A DNA stretch of 64,000 bases, taken from contig CAMWQM010000008.1 in NCBI GenBank assembly GCA_947176375.1, positions 1 to 64,000 on the forward strand, in the 5' to 3' direction. Below the pieces are notes generated by a model. That model was given only the letters and a program-made list of their open reading frames with translations. It made no database searches and was not told the origin of the DNA. This DNA comes from an uncultured Helicobacteraceae bacterium (GTDB lineage: Bacteria; Campylobacterota; Campylobacteria; Campylobacterales; Helicobacteraceae). Made by a program: the position numbers and the translations under genes. This document shows, piece by piece, positions 28,853 through 37,632 of this stretch; position 1 is the stretch's first letter, and every line of letters starts with the position of its first letter.

Positions 28853-31177
28853 ATTTTTTTAAGATTTTTTTTTAGCATTTTAATTTTTTTAAATACTCTA
28901 GCAGCTTTTAGTATAGAGGTGGATTATGGGATTGAAATGAATAAGAAATTTTCAATCATCACTCTAAAACACAATGAAAAATTCTATTGCAAAGATAATT
29001 TTGACATAAACAATAATAATATCTTGATTGAATGTGTGATAAATAAAACTCCTGCTTCAAGCTTTCCTAAAAACTCTACAGATTTTTTTGATATTTATAC
29101 AGAAATTAAAAATAATAGATTCCACTTATTTATCAAACCTCATAAAAAACAAGCCCTCTTTGCCACTCCATTTGATTTAAAAAAAAATATAGCAATCCCA
29201 AAAGAGCGACCAAAAGAATCTAAAATCTGGCAAATAGTAGGCTATGAGAATGAGATTCCATTTCTTTCAAACAAAAAATACTATGGGCTAAATTTCCCCA
29301 TTAAACTCCCAAGCACTGCCCTACCATACATAAAAGAACTAGATATTAATGCAAGTCCTTTAGTCTATAATGAAGGTCCGGATTTAAATGTATTTTTAAG
29401 CTTAAGAGAAGCCTATAATAATAAAAACTTTACCCAAAGCATAGCTTTAGCAGACAACATCTTGCAAAACTTTCCAGATAGCATTTTTATACGCGATAGT
29501 TTGCTTTATAAGATTCGCTCTCTTAATCAACTAAACCAACTACCTGATAACATCATAGAGCTTGCAAAAATGTGGATAAAAAATTATTCAGCTGATACTA
29601 ATGTCCCTGAAGTCCTATTTATAATAGGTGATAGTTATAGCAAACTTAGAAATTATAATGAGGCAAGATATTATTACAATCGCATTATAGATGAATATGC
29701 AGATTCTAAATATGTGCAGTATGCAAATGTCGGCATAGCAAATGATATGGCAGTAAATGGGGATAAAAAGCAGCCTATGGCATTATATACAAAAGCCTAT
29801 GAAAAGGCAAGAGATTTAGATACAGCTTCGTATGTAGCAGTAACTTGGGGACAATATGAAATAAATAATGACAATAAAAAGAGTGCAGAGATTCTATTTT
29901 CTAGGGTTTTAGAAGCAAATCCTAAATATTTTCTAAAAGACATAAACAAAAGCTATGATTACCTAAAACTTCTAGCAGAAAATGGGCTTTTTGAAATAGC
30001 CGCAAAAATAGGTGATAGTATGCTAGATTCTCTCCCTAATGATATGTTTAAAGAAAGGCTAATGATTGATATAAGCAACTGGTATGAATTAGCAGGGAAA
30101 AATGAAGACGCACATAGAATAAATCTTGCTTTTTTAGAGACTTTTAAAGAAAGTAATGATTTAGAGCAAATGAAATTGAGAGACGATAACTTGCTTTTTA
30201 GCCTCAATGAAAATGATATAAATAAGCAAATAGAGCAATATGATTATATAATTTCAACTTATCCAAATAGCAAAAATTCTGCTCTAGCTTATGAGAAAAA
30301 AGCTGATGCACTTTTTAAACTTGGGCTTTATAATGAAATTCTTAACATAAAAAATAATTTAGACCCAAAAAATCCTAATATAAATAATGCTTATATTAAA
30401 CTTATAGAAAATGCCAAAAATTGCAATGATATAATAAAATATTATCTTGAATCTGACACAATACTTCAAACTAATAACGCAGAGAGTGTGGCTTTATGTC
30501 TAAAAGATGCGGCAATGTTTGATAAAGCTATGGAGTTAAGTGAATTCTTACTTACAACCCCGCTAAATACACAAGAAAAGCTCACTTGGCTATCAAATCT
30601 AGCACAAAGTGCATTTAAATTAAATGATTTTAACAAATCTGCCATAGCAAGTAGAGATGCTTTTAGCTTAGCTAAAAATTCTACTCAAAAGCAAGAAATG
30701 GGTGTGATTTTATTCCTTTCTCTTGCTAATCTAAATAGAAATGATGAGGCTTTAAAAGTGTATGAAAATCTAAATAAAATTCTACCTAATGATAAATCAA
30801 TGCTAAAGGTTTATAACCAGCTCTTACTTTGGGCAATGCAAAGAAGTGATAATGTTGCAATTGAGAAATATTCTAAAGATATTATTAGATTGCAAAATTT
30901 ATATAAAATTTATGATTACACGCCCTCTGTTGAGATAAATTACGCTGATGTGCTTTTTGCGGATAATCGATTTAGCCAAATGCTAGAAGTGTTAAAAAAT
31001 ATTTTATCTTTCAAATTAAGCGATGATGAAATTCAAAAAGTGCGATATTTGCGTGGAAGCGCCTATTATGAGCTAGGAGATAATCAAAAAGCAAGAAATG
31101 AGATAGATGAGTGCATTAAAATCAATTTAGATTCCGCTTATGGAAGGCTATGCAGTGAAATTCTGGGATTAATGTAA
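28853..31177 (+). CDS. pflA: PflA-like periplasmic TPR motor protein with non-canonical start
   Basis: PflA (H. pylori HP1274, also directly after nuoN) is a periplasmic TPR protein of the flagellar motor scaffold; loss gives flagellated but paralysed cells. The first ATG/GTG/TTG codon in this frame is GTG 28919, which would remove the export signal. Reading upstream from ATT 28853, five bases after AAAGGAG, gives FLRFFFSILIFLNTLAAFS then IEVDYG, a classic signal peptide with a cleavage site after AFS. No ATG, GTG or TTG exists in frame between the upstream TAG (28817) and 28919. The mature protein is about 750 residues with TPR-like helical pairs from about 150 onward (for example GDSYSKLRNYNEARYYYNRI, GSAYYELGDNQKARNEIDE). 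Confidence 0.85.
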   Translation: MFLRFFFSILIFLNTLAAFSIEVDYGIEMNKKFSIITLKHNEKFYCKDNFDINNNNILIECVINKTPASSFPKNSTDFFDIYTEIKNNRFHLFIKPHKKQALFATPFDLKKNIAIPKERPKESKIWQIVGYENEIPFLSNKKYYGLNFPIKLPSTALPYIKELDINASPLVYNEGPDLNVFLSLREAYNNKNFTQSIALADNILQNFPDSIFIRDSLLYKIRSLNQLNQLPDNIIELAKMWIKNYSADTNVPEVLFIIGDSYSKLRNYNEARYYYNRIIDEYADSKYVQYANVGIANDMAVNGDKKQPMALYTKAYEKARDLDTASYVAVTWGQYEINNDNKKSAEILFSRVLEANPKYFLKDINKSYDYLKLLAENGLFEIAAKIGDSMLDSLPNDMFKERLMIDISNWYELAGKNEDAHRINLAFLETFKESNDLEQMKLRDDNLLFSLNENDINKQIEQYDYIISTYPNSKNSALAYEKKADALFKLGLYNEILNIKNNLDPKNPNINNAYIKLIENAKNCNDIIKYYLESDTILQTNNAESVALCLKDAAMFDKAMELSEFLLTTPLNTQEKLTWLSNLAQSAFKLNDFNKSAIASRDAFSLAKNSTQKQEMGVILFLSLANLNRNDEALKVYENLNKILPNDKSMLKVYNQLLLWAMQRSDNVAIEKYSKDIIRLQNLYKIYDYTPSVEINYADVLFADNRFSQMLEVLKNILSFKLSDDEIQKVRYLRGSAYYELGDNQKARNEIDECIKINLDSAYGRLCSEILGLM
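28865..28873 (+). repeat. T9 homopolymer inside the pflA signal peptide
   Basis: Nine T residues encode three of the Phe codons in the signal peptide; a T7 run lies just upstream at 28854-28860. A one-base change would shift the export signal out of frame with the body of the protein. Confidence 0.8.
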
Positions 31178-31197
31178 TGTGCAATAAAGAGGAAAAT

Positions 31198-32298
31198 ATG
31201 CTATTAACTCATTCATTTAGAGATGAAGATAAGATTTTAGGAATTATAAAATACATACACAAAGAAAGTAAAAAACTCCCCTATAAACTAAATATTATGG
31301 AGGTTTGCGGCGGACATACGCATAGTATTATGAAATACGCCCTTAATAAATTGCTACCGAATAATATTAATTTCATTCACGGACCAGGCTGTCCTGTGTG
31401 TGTAATGCCAAAAAATCGCATAGAACAAGCCTATGATATTGCTTTGCAAAAAGATGTTATTTTACTAACACTAGGCGATATGATTAGGATTCCATCATCT
31501 AAGGGAAGTTTACAAAATGCAAGAAGTGAAGGCTGTGATGTTAGATTCTTATATTCCCCACTTGATGCACTAAAAATAGCAAAAGAAAATAGAGACAAAA
31601 AAGTCGTATTTTTTGCGATAGGCTTTGAGACTACCACACCAATGACTGCTGCATTGCTAGATAAAGCGCTAAAAGAAAATATCACAAATTTATTTTTTCA
31701 TATTAATCATATTGTGGTGATCCCACCACTAGAATCTATTTTAGATTCAAGAGATTGCAAGATTAATGCACTAATTGCCCCATCTCATGTAAGCGTTATT
31801 ACGGGCTCTAAAATCTATACTTCGCTTTTAAAATACAAGATTCCAATAGTCGTTGGCGGATTTGAACCACTAGATATTTTAGATAGTGTGCTAAAAATAA
31901 TCAATCAAGTTAATTCAAACTCACCTACCCTTGAAGTGCAATACAAAAGAGCAATAAGCAAAGATGGGAATCTAAAAGCACAAAAATTAATCAATAAATA
32001 TTTTATTTTAAGAGATAGCTTTGAGTGGCGAGGGTTGGGCGAGATTCCACATTCTGCATTAAGACTTAGAGATGAATTTGTTAGATTTGATGCAGAGAGG
32101 GAATTCGATAAGATTCTAACTAAAAATAAAATTTATGATAATAAATTATGTATTTGTGGAAGCATTTTAAGGGGCACAGCAAAGCCAAATGATTGCAAAG
32201 TTTTTAGAAAAGTCTGCACTCCACAAAATCCACTAGGTAGTTGTATGGTAAGCAGTGAAGGGGCTTGTGCAGCCTATTATAAATATGGCTCAAATTAA
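31198..32298 (+). CDS. hypD: Hydrogenase maturation protein HypD
   Basis: An iron-sulfur protein that, with HypC, assembles the Fe(CN)2CO group of NiFe-hydrogenase. It shows MEVCGGHTHSIMKY, HGPGCPVCVMP, GFETTTPMTA and C-terminal cluster cysteines (CICGSILRG, CSV-like FRKVCTPQNPLGSC). I start at ATG 31198, behind AAAGAGG, giving 366 residues; an ATG at 31177 overlaps the pflA stop but lacks a site. The other hyp genes are not here, whereas in H. pylori hypD sits with hypBC. Confidence 0.95.
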   Translation: MLLTHSFRDEDKILGIIKYIHKESKKLPYKLNIMEVCGGHTHSIMKYALNKLLPNNINFIHGPGCPVCVMPKNRIEQAYDIALQKDVILLTLGDMIRIPSSKGSLQNARSEGCDVRFLYSPLDALKIAKENRDKKVVFFAIGFETTTPMTAALLDKALKENITNLFFHINHIVVIPPLESILDSRDCKINALIAPSHVSVITGSKIYTSLLKYKIPIVVGGFEPLDILDSVLKIINQVNSNSPTLEVQYKRAISKDGNLKAQKLINKYFILRDSFEWRGLGEIPHSALRLRDEFVRFDAEREFDKILTKNKIYDNKLCICGSILRGTAKPNDCKVFRKVCTPQNPLGSCMVSSEGACAAYYKYGSN

Positions 32299-32313
32299 AC
32301 CAAAGGAGAGAAT

Positions 32314-32871
32314 ATGTTTAATTTAAATAAAAATAGAGCAACATTATTAGTGATTGACATTCAAGAGAGGCTTGCAAATAGTATGCAAAGTGATGAGTTT
32401 AGCTCTATGCTTAAAAACACAAAAATGTTAATTAATGGATGTAGCATTTTAAAACTGCCAATAATTCAATCTCTACAATACAGAAAAGGGTTAGGTGAGA
32501 GCATAGAGGGACTATTTGGAGAAGATATTAAAAAGATTAATTTTGAAAAAATGGTATTTAGCTGCTGCTATGAAAATAGCGAATTTGTAAGTTTTTTAGA
32601 GCAAAACAAGCAAATAGAACAAATCATAATAGCAGGAATGGAAGCTCATATATGCGTCCTACAAACCGCAAGGGATTTGTTAAAGCAAAATTATCAAGTG
32701 ATTATTGCAAGTGATTGCGTGATTTCAAGAAATAATGCTAATAAGCAAAATGCACTCAATCTAATATCACAAATTGGTGGCTTTGCAATCAATAATGAAA
32801 GCATATTATTTGATTTGCTAAAAAGCTCTACTGCAGATGAATTCAAAGCAATATCTGCGATTATAAAATAA
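32314..32871 (+). CDS. Isochorismatase-like cysteine hydrolase
   Basis: A 185-residue soluble hydrolase of the isochorismatase/nicotinamidase superfamily. The catalytic Asp is in LLVIDIQERL, Lys probably in FEKMVFSCCYE, and the nucleophile Cys in IAGMEAHICVLQTARDLL. The substrate cannot be told from sequence; YcaC-like or nicotinamidase-like enzymes are the alternatives. It lies 15 bases after hypD and 16 before the lipoprotein gene. Confidence 0.9.
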   Translation: MFNLNKNRATLLVIDIQERLANSMQSDEFSSMLKNTKMLINGCSILKLPIIQSLQYRKGLGESIEGLFGEDIKKINFEKMVFSCCYENSEFVSFLEQNKQIEQIIIAGMEAHICVLQTARDLLKQNYQVIIASDCVISRNNANKQNALNLISQIGGFAINNESILFDLLKSSTADEFKAISAIIK

Positions 32872-32887
32872 TTTTTAGGACAGGAAA

Positions 32888-34009
32888 ATGAAAAACATAC
32901 TTTTAGCTTTTATTTGTTTATTTTTTATAGCTTGTAATAAAGATAAGGTAAATAATACAAATAAGTTACAAAACTCCTCTAGCTTTGATTACAATACTCT
33001 AGATGATACTTCTAGATTCTACTTATTAGTTGGAAAAGCTGACGAAAATAACACTAAAATCTATCTAACAATTAGTAAAGATATGAATAATTTAATTTCA
33101 ATTAGTGGCAGATATTATGATTTACCCAAAGGTTATATAATAAATGGAAAAGTGGCGGATGAGGGCATTGTATATTTAGAATTTTTAGAAGATTTTAAGC
33201 AAGAGTCTAAAAATATCTATTCTTTTAAGGGTAAAATCTCACAAGATGGCACATTAAGCGGGGTATTCATAGATGATAAAATACAAGCAAAAGGAACAAA
33301 AGCACTTTTTAGCCCTGCAAGTGATAAAATAAATCAAGTAGTTATTGCAAATGCCTCGTATTCTAAAGAATATGTAGGCAAAGACTATGATGGAAGTGAT
33401 AGAAAATATATCTATAATAGTAGCAAGCAAGGTGCTTTAATACTAAATCCACAAACACCAGAAATAATACAAATTAATAATATTATAGGAAGTGGTACAA
33501 AAGATGCAAATGAGCTAAAAACTATCCTGCTTCAAAATCTGCAAGAAAATGACAATATGAACGAAAACTTCAACTACGAATCTATTTCAAATATAAATGT
33601 TGATTATATCGATGATAAAATTATTGGCTTTGAAAACTATATTTATGAGTATAGAGGTGGAGCACACGGTTCGTATGCAAATAATATGATTTATTTTAGT
33701 TTAGAAAATGCAAAGGAGTTATCAAATAATATAAAAGATTTAATCAAAGATGAAAATGACAAGAATCTAAAAAATCTAATTATGCGAAAATTTAATCAAA
33801 TAAATTTCACTCCACAGCTTGTCAACAACGATGATATAGCACTTTCATCATTTAGGATTCTTGATAATGGAGTAGAGTTTTATTGGGGGATTTATGAGAT
33901 TGCCTCCTATGCTGACGGGATAATTAGCATTCACTTTGATTTTAACGAATTAGAGCCATTTATTAGGCAAGATTCTCCATATTACTATCTCTTTGCAATA
34001 AAATTATAA
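32888..34009 (+). CDS. Lipoprotein with DUF3298/PdaC-like C-terminal domain
   Basis: The N-terminus MKNILLAFICLFFIACNKDK is a lipoprotein signal with lipidated Cys16. The C-terminal half contains the RGGAHG motif (YEYRGGAHGSYAN) and the following FSLENAKELSNNIKDLI of the DUF3298 family, found with PdaC-like domains in RsiV and related envelope proteins. It is probably anchored in the periplasm. The middle (80-150) is beta-rich. Function unknown; lysozyme binding by RsiV is a family precedent only. Confidence 0.8.
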   Translation: MKNILLAFICLFFIACNKDKVNNTNKLQNSSSFDYNTLDDTSRFYLLVGKADENNTKIYLTISKDMNNLISISGRYYDLPKGYIINGKVADEGIVYLEFLEDFKQESKNIYSFKGKISQDGTLSGVFIDDKIQAKGTKALFSPASDKINQVVIANASYSKEYVGKDYDGSDRKYIYNSSKQGALILNPQTPEIIQINNIIGSGTKDANELKTILLQNLQENDNMNENFNYESISNINVDYIDDKIIGFENYIYEYRGGAHGSYANNMIYFSLENAKELSNNIKDLIKDENDKNLKNLIMRKFNQINFTPQLVNNDDIALSSFRILDNGVEFYWGIYEIASYADGIISIHFDFNELEPFIRQDSPYYYLFAIKL

Positions 34010-34929
34010 TTTTTTAGACTCTATATTTAGCATAGATTAAAAATTTATAGTGCTAGATATGGCTTTAAAAATTACCTATAATTAGAAACTTGATTTAAAT
34101 TTCTTGTATGCAGTTTTTAAAACATAACTTAGATTCTACATTTGGATTCCACTCCAGATACTTTTAATAGTATAAATTCCAAATATTGCATAGAGTTCGC
34201 TTTAGATTTAGAAGATTCTAGATCTAATCTAAATAAAATAGATTCTAACAATATTTTTTAATCTAATAGGTTCTAGAAATTCTAATTGAGTTTTAGATTC
34301 CAAAATTAATACAAAATCAAAAGTCCCAGTCCTATATTTTTTTTAACAAAGATAGACAAAGGAGACTTATATCTGCTAGGGCTTACTTTCATTTTCGCTA
34401 CACAAATACTTCCTTGTTGCTTTTTATAAAAAGAATTTTGGAAAAAGATGGGTTAAGGAGGAAAATTAAGTAAAATTAAAAAAGATAAAGAATAAAAAAT
34501 ATGATTTAAGATAAAAGTAGAATAAAGAAAGAAATCAAAAGTATAGAATCTAAAGCAAAATCTTAAAATATTTGAATAAAATTGGAATCTAGATTCTGCA
34601 CTAGACGCATTAAAAGCATTTGGAACGAAATCTAGTTTGCTATGCTCAATAATACAATCTTTAGGATTTGTAGAAGCTAATGATTGAGAGACTAAAATAG
34701 AAGCAGAATCTTTGGAATTTAAACTAGATTTTCTATTTTATTGCCATTGTATGAATAATCCAAAGAGTAGTAACTAACTTCTAATTATATTTTAGTTTCT
34801 AGCGTTTTAAGAATAGTTTTAAAAACACACTTAGAAAGAGATTCACTTATTTGCTTTTAATTACTAATTGCTGGAATATAAATAAATTTAGATTCCTTTA
34901 AATTTTGTAATTCTAAAAATCATCAATCC
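34010..34929. other. Long convergent intergenic region without a gene
   Basis: No ORF above about 60 codons has coding character. The stretch is rich in GATTC/GAATC words (I count 11). A short minus-strand reading at about 34290-34405 gives MKVSPSRYKSPLSIF then VKKNIGLGLLI and a stop, which looks protein-like and may be part of a decayed gene. No tRNA-like or rRNA-like sequence is seen. Confidence 0.4.
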
Positions 34930-34960
34930 TAAACTTCTAAAAAATATTTTTAGAAGTTTA
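34930..34960. terminator. Terminator hairpin for the large secreted protein gene
   Basis: A perfect 14-bp stem, TAAACTTCTAAAAA (34930-34943) and TTTTTAGAAGTTTA (34947-34960), with an ATA loop, four bases past the minus-strand stop at 34965. It can act in both directions. Confidence 0.7.
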
Positions 34961-34964
34961 GTTT

Positions 34965-37529
34965 TTAGAATGCTCCTGTTCTACCACCACTTCTAGTGTT
35001 TTTAGCATTACCTGTATCTACTCCATAATCCTCTGAATTATTACTTGCTTTATTTCTTATATTTACATAAGAGCTAGTATATCCATAAAGAGTATTATTC
35101 AATGGAATATTCCAATATGGGCTATATAACAAGAATGCAGGCATCATATTTGCATCATTTCCATGTTTAATTAGCACCTTATATTTACCAGCAGTAGCGC
35201 TATTATAAGAAATTTGTTGAACTCCATTGGTAGGTGTTTGTGGATTAATTGTATTTACCAAACCAACTTTCTCAGGCGTATCTATCTTTGCATTTGTTAA
35301 TGTAGCTAGATTATGTTTGTTAAATGTCATATCTATAAACCAGCCTTGCTGTGTAGGTGATTGCTGATAATCCCCTTGTATTCCTGTAGCTTTCTTCACT
35401 TTATCTAAATCACAATAGTTGCATTGGAATTCATAATAAACTCGTGTTGTAGGTTGCCCTACTGCATTATCCGTATCTACCGCATTTATTCTAGCTCTTA
35501 ATATCACTATCTCACCACTACCTTGATTTAGTATGATTTTAGGATATTCTGGATAAAAACCAATAATGCTTGGATTATTTGGGACATATTTAGGATTCTT
35601 GGGATCATAGTTTGTAAAGAAAATTCTTCCATTAAAATTATTACCATCAATAAAAAGTGGCTCTTTTTGCAATGCTGGAGTAAATGGAGTTGGAGTATTG
35701 TTTCCTCCGTTTAGTTTGACAGATACTATTTTATCAGCAGTTGCCTTTGCAGCATTAGTATTATTATCTGTTTTAAAGTTATTAGATGAAATAGTATTAC
35801 TTATTTGTCCTGTGTTTGGGTCTATTAACTCAATGACTATGCCTGTGGAGTTATCTAAAGTCATATCTATATCCACATCCTGTGAAGCACAACCATAAAT
35901 AAAGTTTTTCAAAACATCTCCATTGCTGTCTAGTGGGGATACTTCTAGCATATTTTTAGTATTTTTTTCGGCTTCTGGAGTATTGCCTTGTCCATAATAT
36001 AACACATTGACAGAATTTCCATCTGTTTTCTTTAAATCTAACTTAAAATTAGCTGGCACCACTTGATAGTTAAATCCGATTTCAACTTTTGGTGGAAATG
36101 GACAATCTCCATCTTTATCTCCATTTCCACTACAAAGCCCTTTATTACTTTGGATTTTTACTTCATCGGTTATATCTTTATCATAATAAAAAGAATGTAC
36201 AGTAGCATCATATACTTCAGAGAATACCAAAGAAGAAGCTTGCCCTTTAAACACTCCTTTAGTAAATTTTGGTTGTTTATCTTGTGCTACCACTCCATTT
36301 TGCACAGGACAAACCATAGTATCATGAATATATTCTTGATCAATATTAGAATTTACCCCTGAATCTATATTACCTTTTGCATTATAAGCCTCTGCTATAA
36401 GAGTTAATTTGATATCATCTCCTAGAATTACAACAGGTTTATCCTGTATATTATTATTATTCACAGCAAAAATTTTATTATAAACAAATTTTTCTCCTAT
36501 TTTAACTTTAGAATCTAAACTATATATATCCACCATTCCGTTTTTGGTAGTTTTAGAGTTAAAAGATACGCTAAGCTTATAATTATAGCTATATGGAGCA
36601 GAGTAGAATGAAAAAGAGCCTGATACTGGATGATCATCTTTATCAAACCCATCACATTTTATAGTATGACTTCCACTGGATTCAAAAGCAGTATCAGGAG
36701 CATCATATTGAAATACTTTGCTAATTCCTAAAAAACCTGTTGATACTTCTTTAGCTGCAGCACTAGATTTACCATCAATATTGCAAGTTAGAGATTTTAA
36801 ACCAGAGCCGATAGTATTATTCGCATCTTTAGCAAATATATGAAAACTAGCTTTTTTACCTGATATTTTAGTATGCACCTTTGTGATTCCATTGTTCCAA
36901 CTATTATCCCAAGAATCTAAAATGATTATGTCTTTAGGTTGAGATGGGGGAGCTATACCTCCTTGGTTCAAATTTATAAAACTATTTTGTTTCTTGCAAT
37001 TAGTACCTATCAAAACCCCTCTTTTTTTTTCTAACTCTTTTACAGCAGACAAATCAACACTGGTATTTAAATAAAAATTTGCATTTTTATCTTCACTGCA
37101 TTCATACCAGACATTACTTATATTTTCAATATGATTGATAAACATATATGGACTTTCATTCTTACCACTACAATTAGAACTATAGCTATTTGAATTTATG
37201 CAATCTAAAAACTTGTCACCATTATCTAATATATTAGCAGTTGGATAAAACTTATTGTTAGAAATACTTTCAAAAGGACACCAACAATTAGCATATGAAC
37301 CATTATGGGATTGACTATTCAAACATATTGGATTTGCAGTTTTTGGTGTAAGTTTAATAACATTAGTATTAGTATTTTTAACAGAACTACTATTTTCAAC
37401 TGATAAACCATTGCAAAGTTTATTACCTGATGGTTGCTGTGGTCCACCACCAGCTGCAAAGGCATTCATTGTAAGAAATAGTATAAAACCCATTGTTAAT
37501 ATTATTTTACTTATTTTAATTGCTTTCAT
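34965..37529 (-). CDS. Large secreted protein of unknown function, possibly MshQ/DUF6701-like
   Basis: The start is ATG 37529 (MKAIKISKIILTMG), behind TTTGGAGGAAAAG; the in-frame TTG 37541 overlaps that ribosome site. A signal peptide ends near MNAFAAGGG, leaving about 830 residues, beta-rich, with scattered cysteine pairs (CWCPFES, CNYCDLDK). Segments such as QVVPANFKLDLKK, NVLYYGQGN and FIYGCASQDVDIDM recall the repeat style of MshQ/DUF6701 pilus-associated proteins, and VYYEFQCNYC near the C-terminus fits the same group, but I cannot confirm this. The C-terminus (RSGGRTGAF) shows no barrel or sorting signal. An A9 run lies within it. It is monocistronic with its own -10 box and terminator. 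No pilin genes are nearby. Confidence 0.75.
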   Translation of the reverse strand: MKAIKISKIILTMGFILFLTMNAFAAGGGPQQPSGNKLCNGLSVENSSSVKNTNTNVIKLTPKTANPICLNSQSHNGSYANCWCPFESISNNKFYPTANILDNGDKFLDCINSNSYSSNCSGKNESPYMFINHIENISNVWYECSEDKNANFYLNTSVDLSAVKELEKKRGVLIGTNCKKQNSFINLNQGGIAPPSQPKDIIILDSWDNSWNNGITKVHTKISGKKASFHIFAKDANNTIGSGLKSLTCNIDGKSSAAAKEVSTGFLGISKVFQYDAPDTAFESSGSHTIKCDGFDKDDHPVSGSFSFYSAPYSYNYKLSVSFNSKTTKNGMVDIYSLDSKVKIGEKFVYNKIFAVNNNNIQDKPVVILGDDIKLTLIAEAYNAKGNIDSGVNSNIDQEYIHDTMVCPVQNGVVAQDKQPKFTKGVFKGQASSLVFSEVYDATVHSFYYDKDITDEVKIQSNKGLCSGNGDKDGDCPFPPKVEIGFNYQVVPANFKLDLKKTDGNSVNVLYYGQGNTPEAEKNTKNMLEVSPLDSNGDVLKNFIYGCASQDVDIDMTLDNSTGIVIELIDPNTGQISNTISSNNFKTDNNTNAAKATADKIVSVKLNGGNNTPTPFTPALQKEPLFIDGNNFNGRIFFTNYDPKNPKYVPNNPSIIGFYPEYPKIILNQGSGEIVILRARINAVDTDNAVGQPTTRVYYEFQCNYCDLDKVKKATGIQGDYQQSPTQQGWFIDMTFNKHNLATLTNAKIDTPEKVGLVNTINPQTPTNGVQQISYNSATAGKYKVLIKHGNDANMMPAFLLYSPYWNIPLNNTLYGYTSSYVNIRNKASNNSEDYGVDTGNAKNTRSGGRTGAF
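37022..37030 (-). repeat. A9 homopolymer in the secreted protein gene
   Basis: T9 on the plus strand, A9 in the coding strand, within codons for LEKKRGV about 165 residues from the start. Long enough for occasional slippage at the polymerase or ribosome. Confidence 0.7.
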
Positions 37530-37560
37530 CTTTTCCTCCAAACAAAGTAAAACATTAAGA

Positions 37561-37566
37561 ATTATA
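37561..37566 (-). promoter_or_regulatory. Probable -10 box of the secreted protein gene
   Basis: Minus strand TATAAT, 32 bases upstream of ATG 37529, in the context TATAGTATAATTC. No clear -35. It separates this gene from the upstream ankyrin gene. Confidence 0.5.
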
Positions 37567-37632
37567 CTATAAATTTTAGGATTATTTTTAATAAAGTTAA
37601 ACTAAATTAGATTAGCACCCTATTTTAGTTTG

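Noticed and set aside
34337-34344. T8 run as a terminator or switch
   Set aside because: It has no stem before it and lies in no gene.
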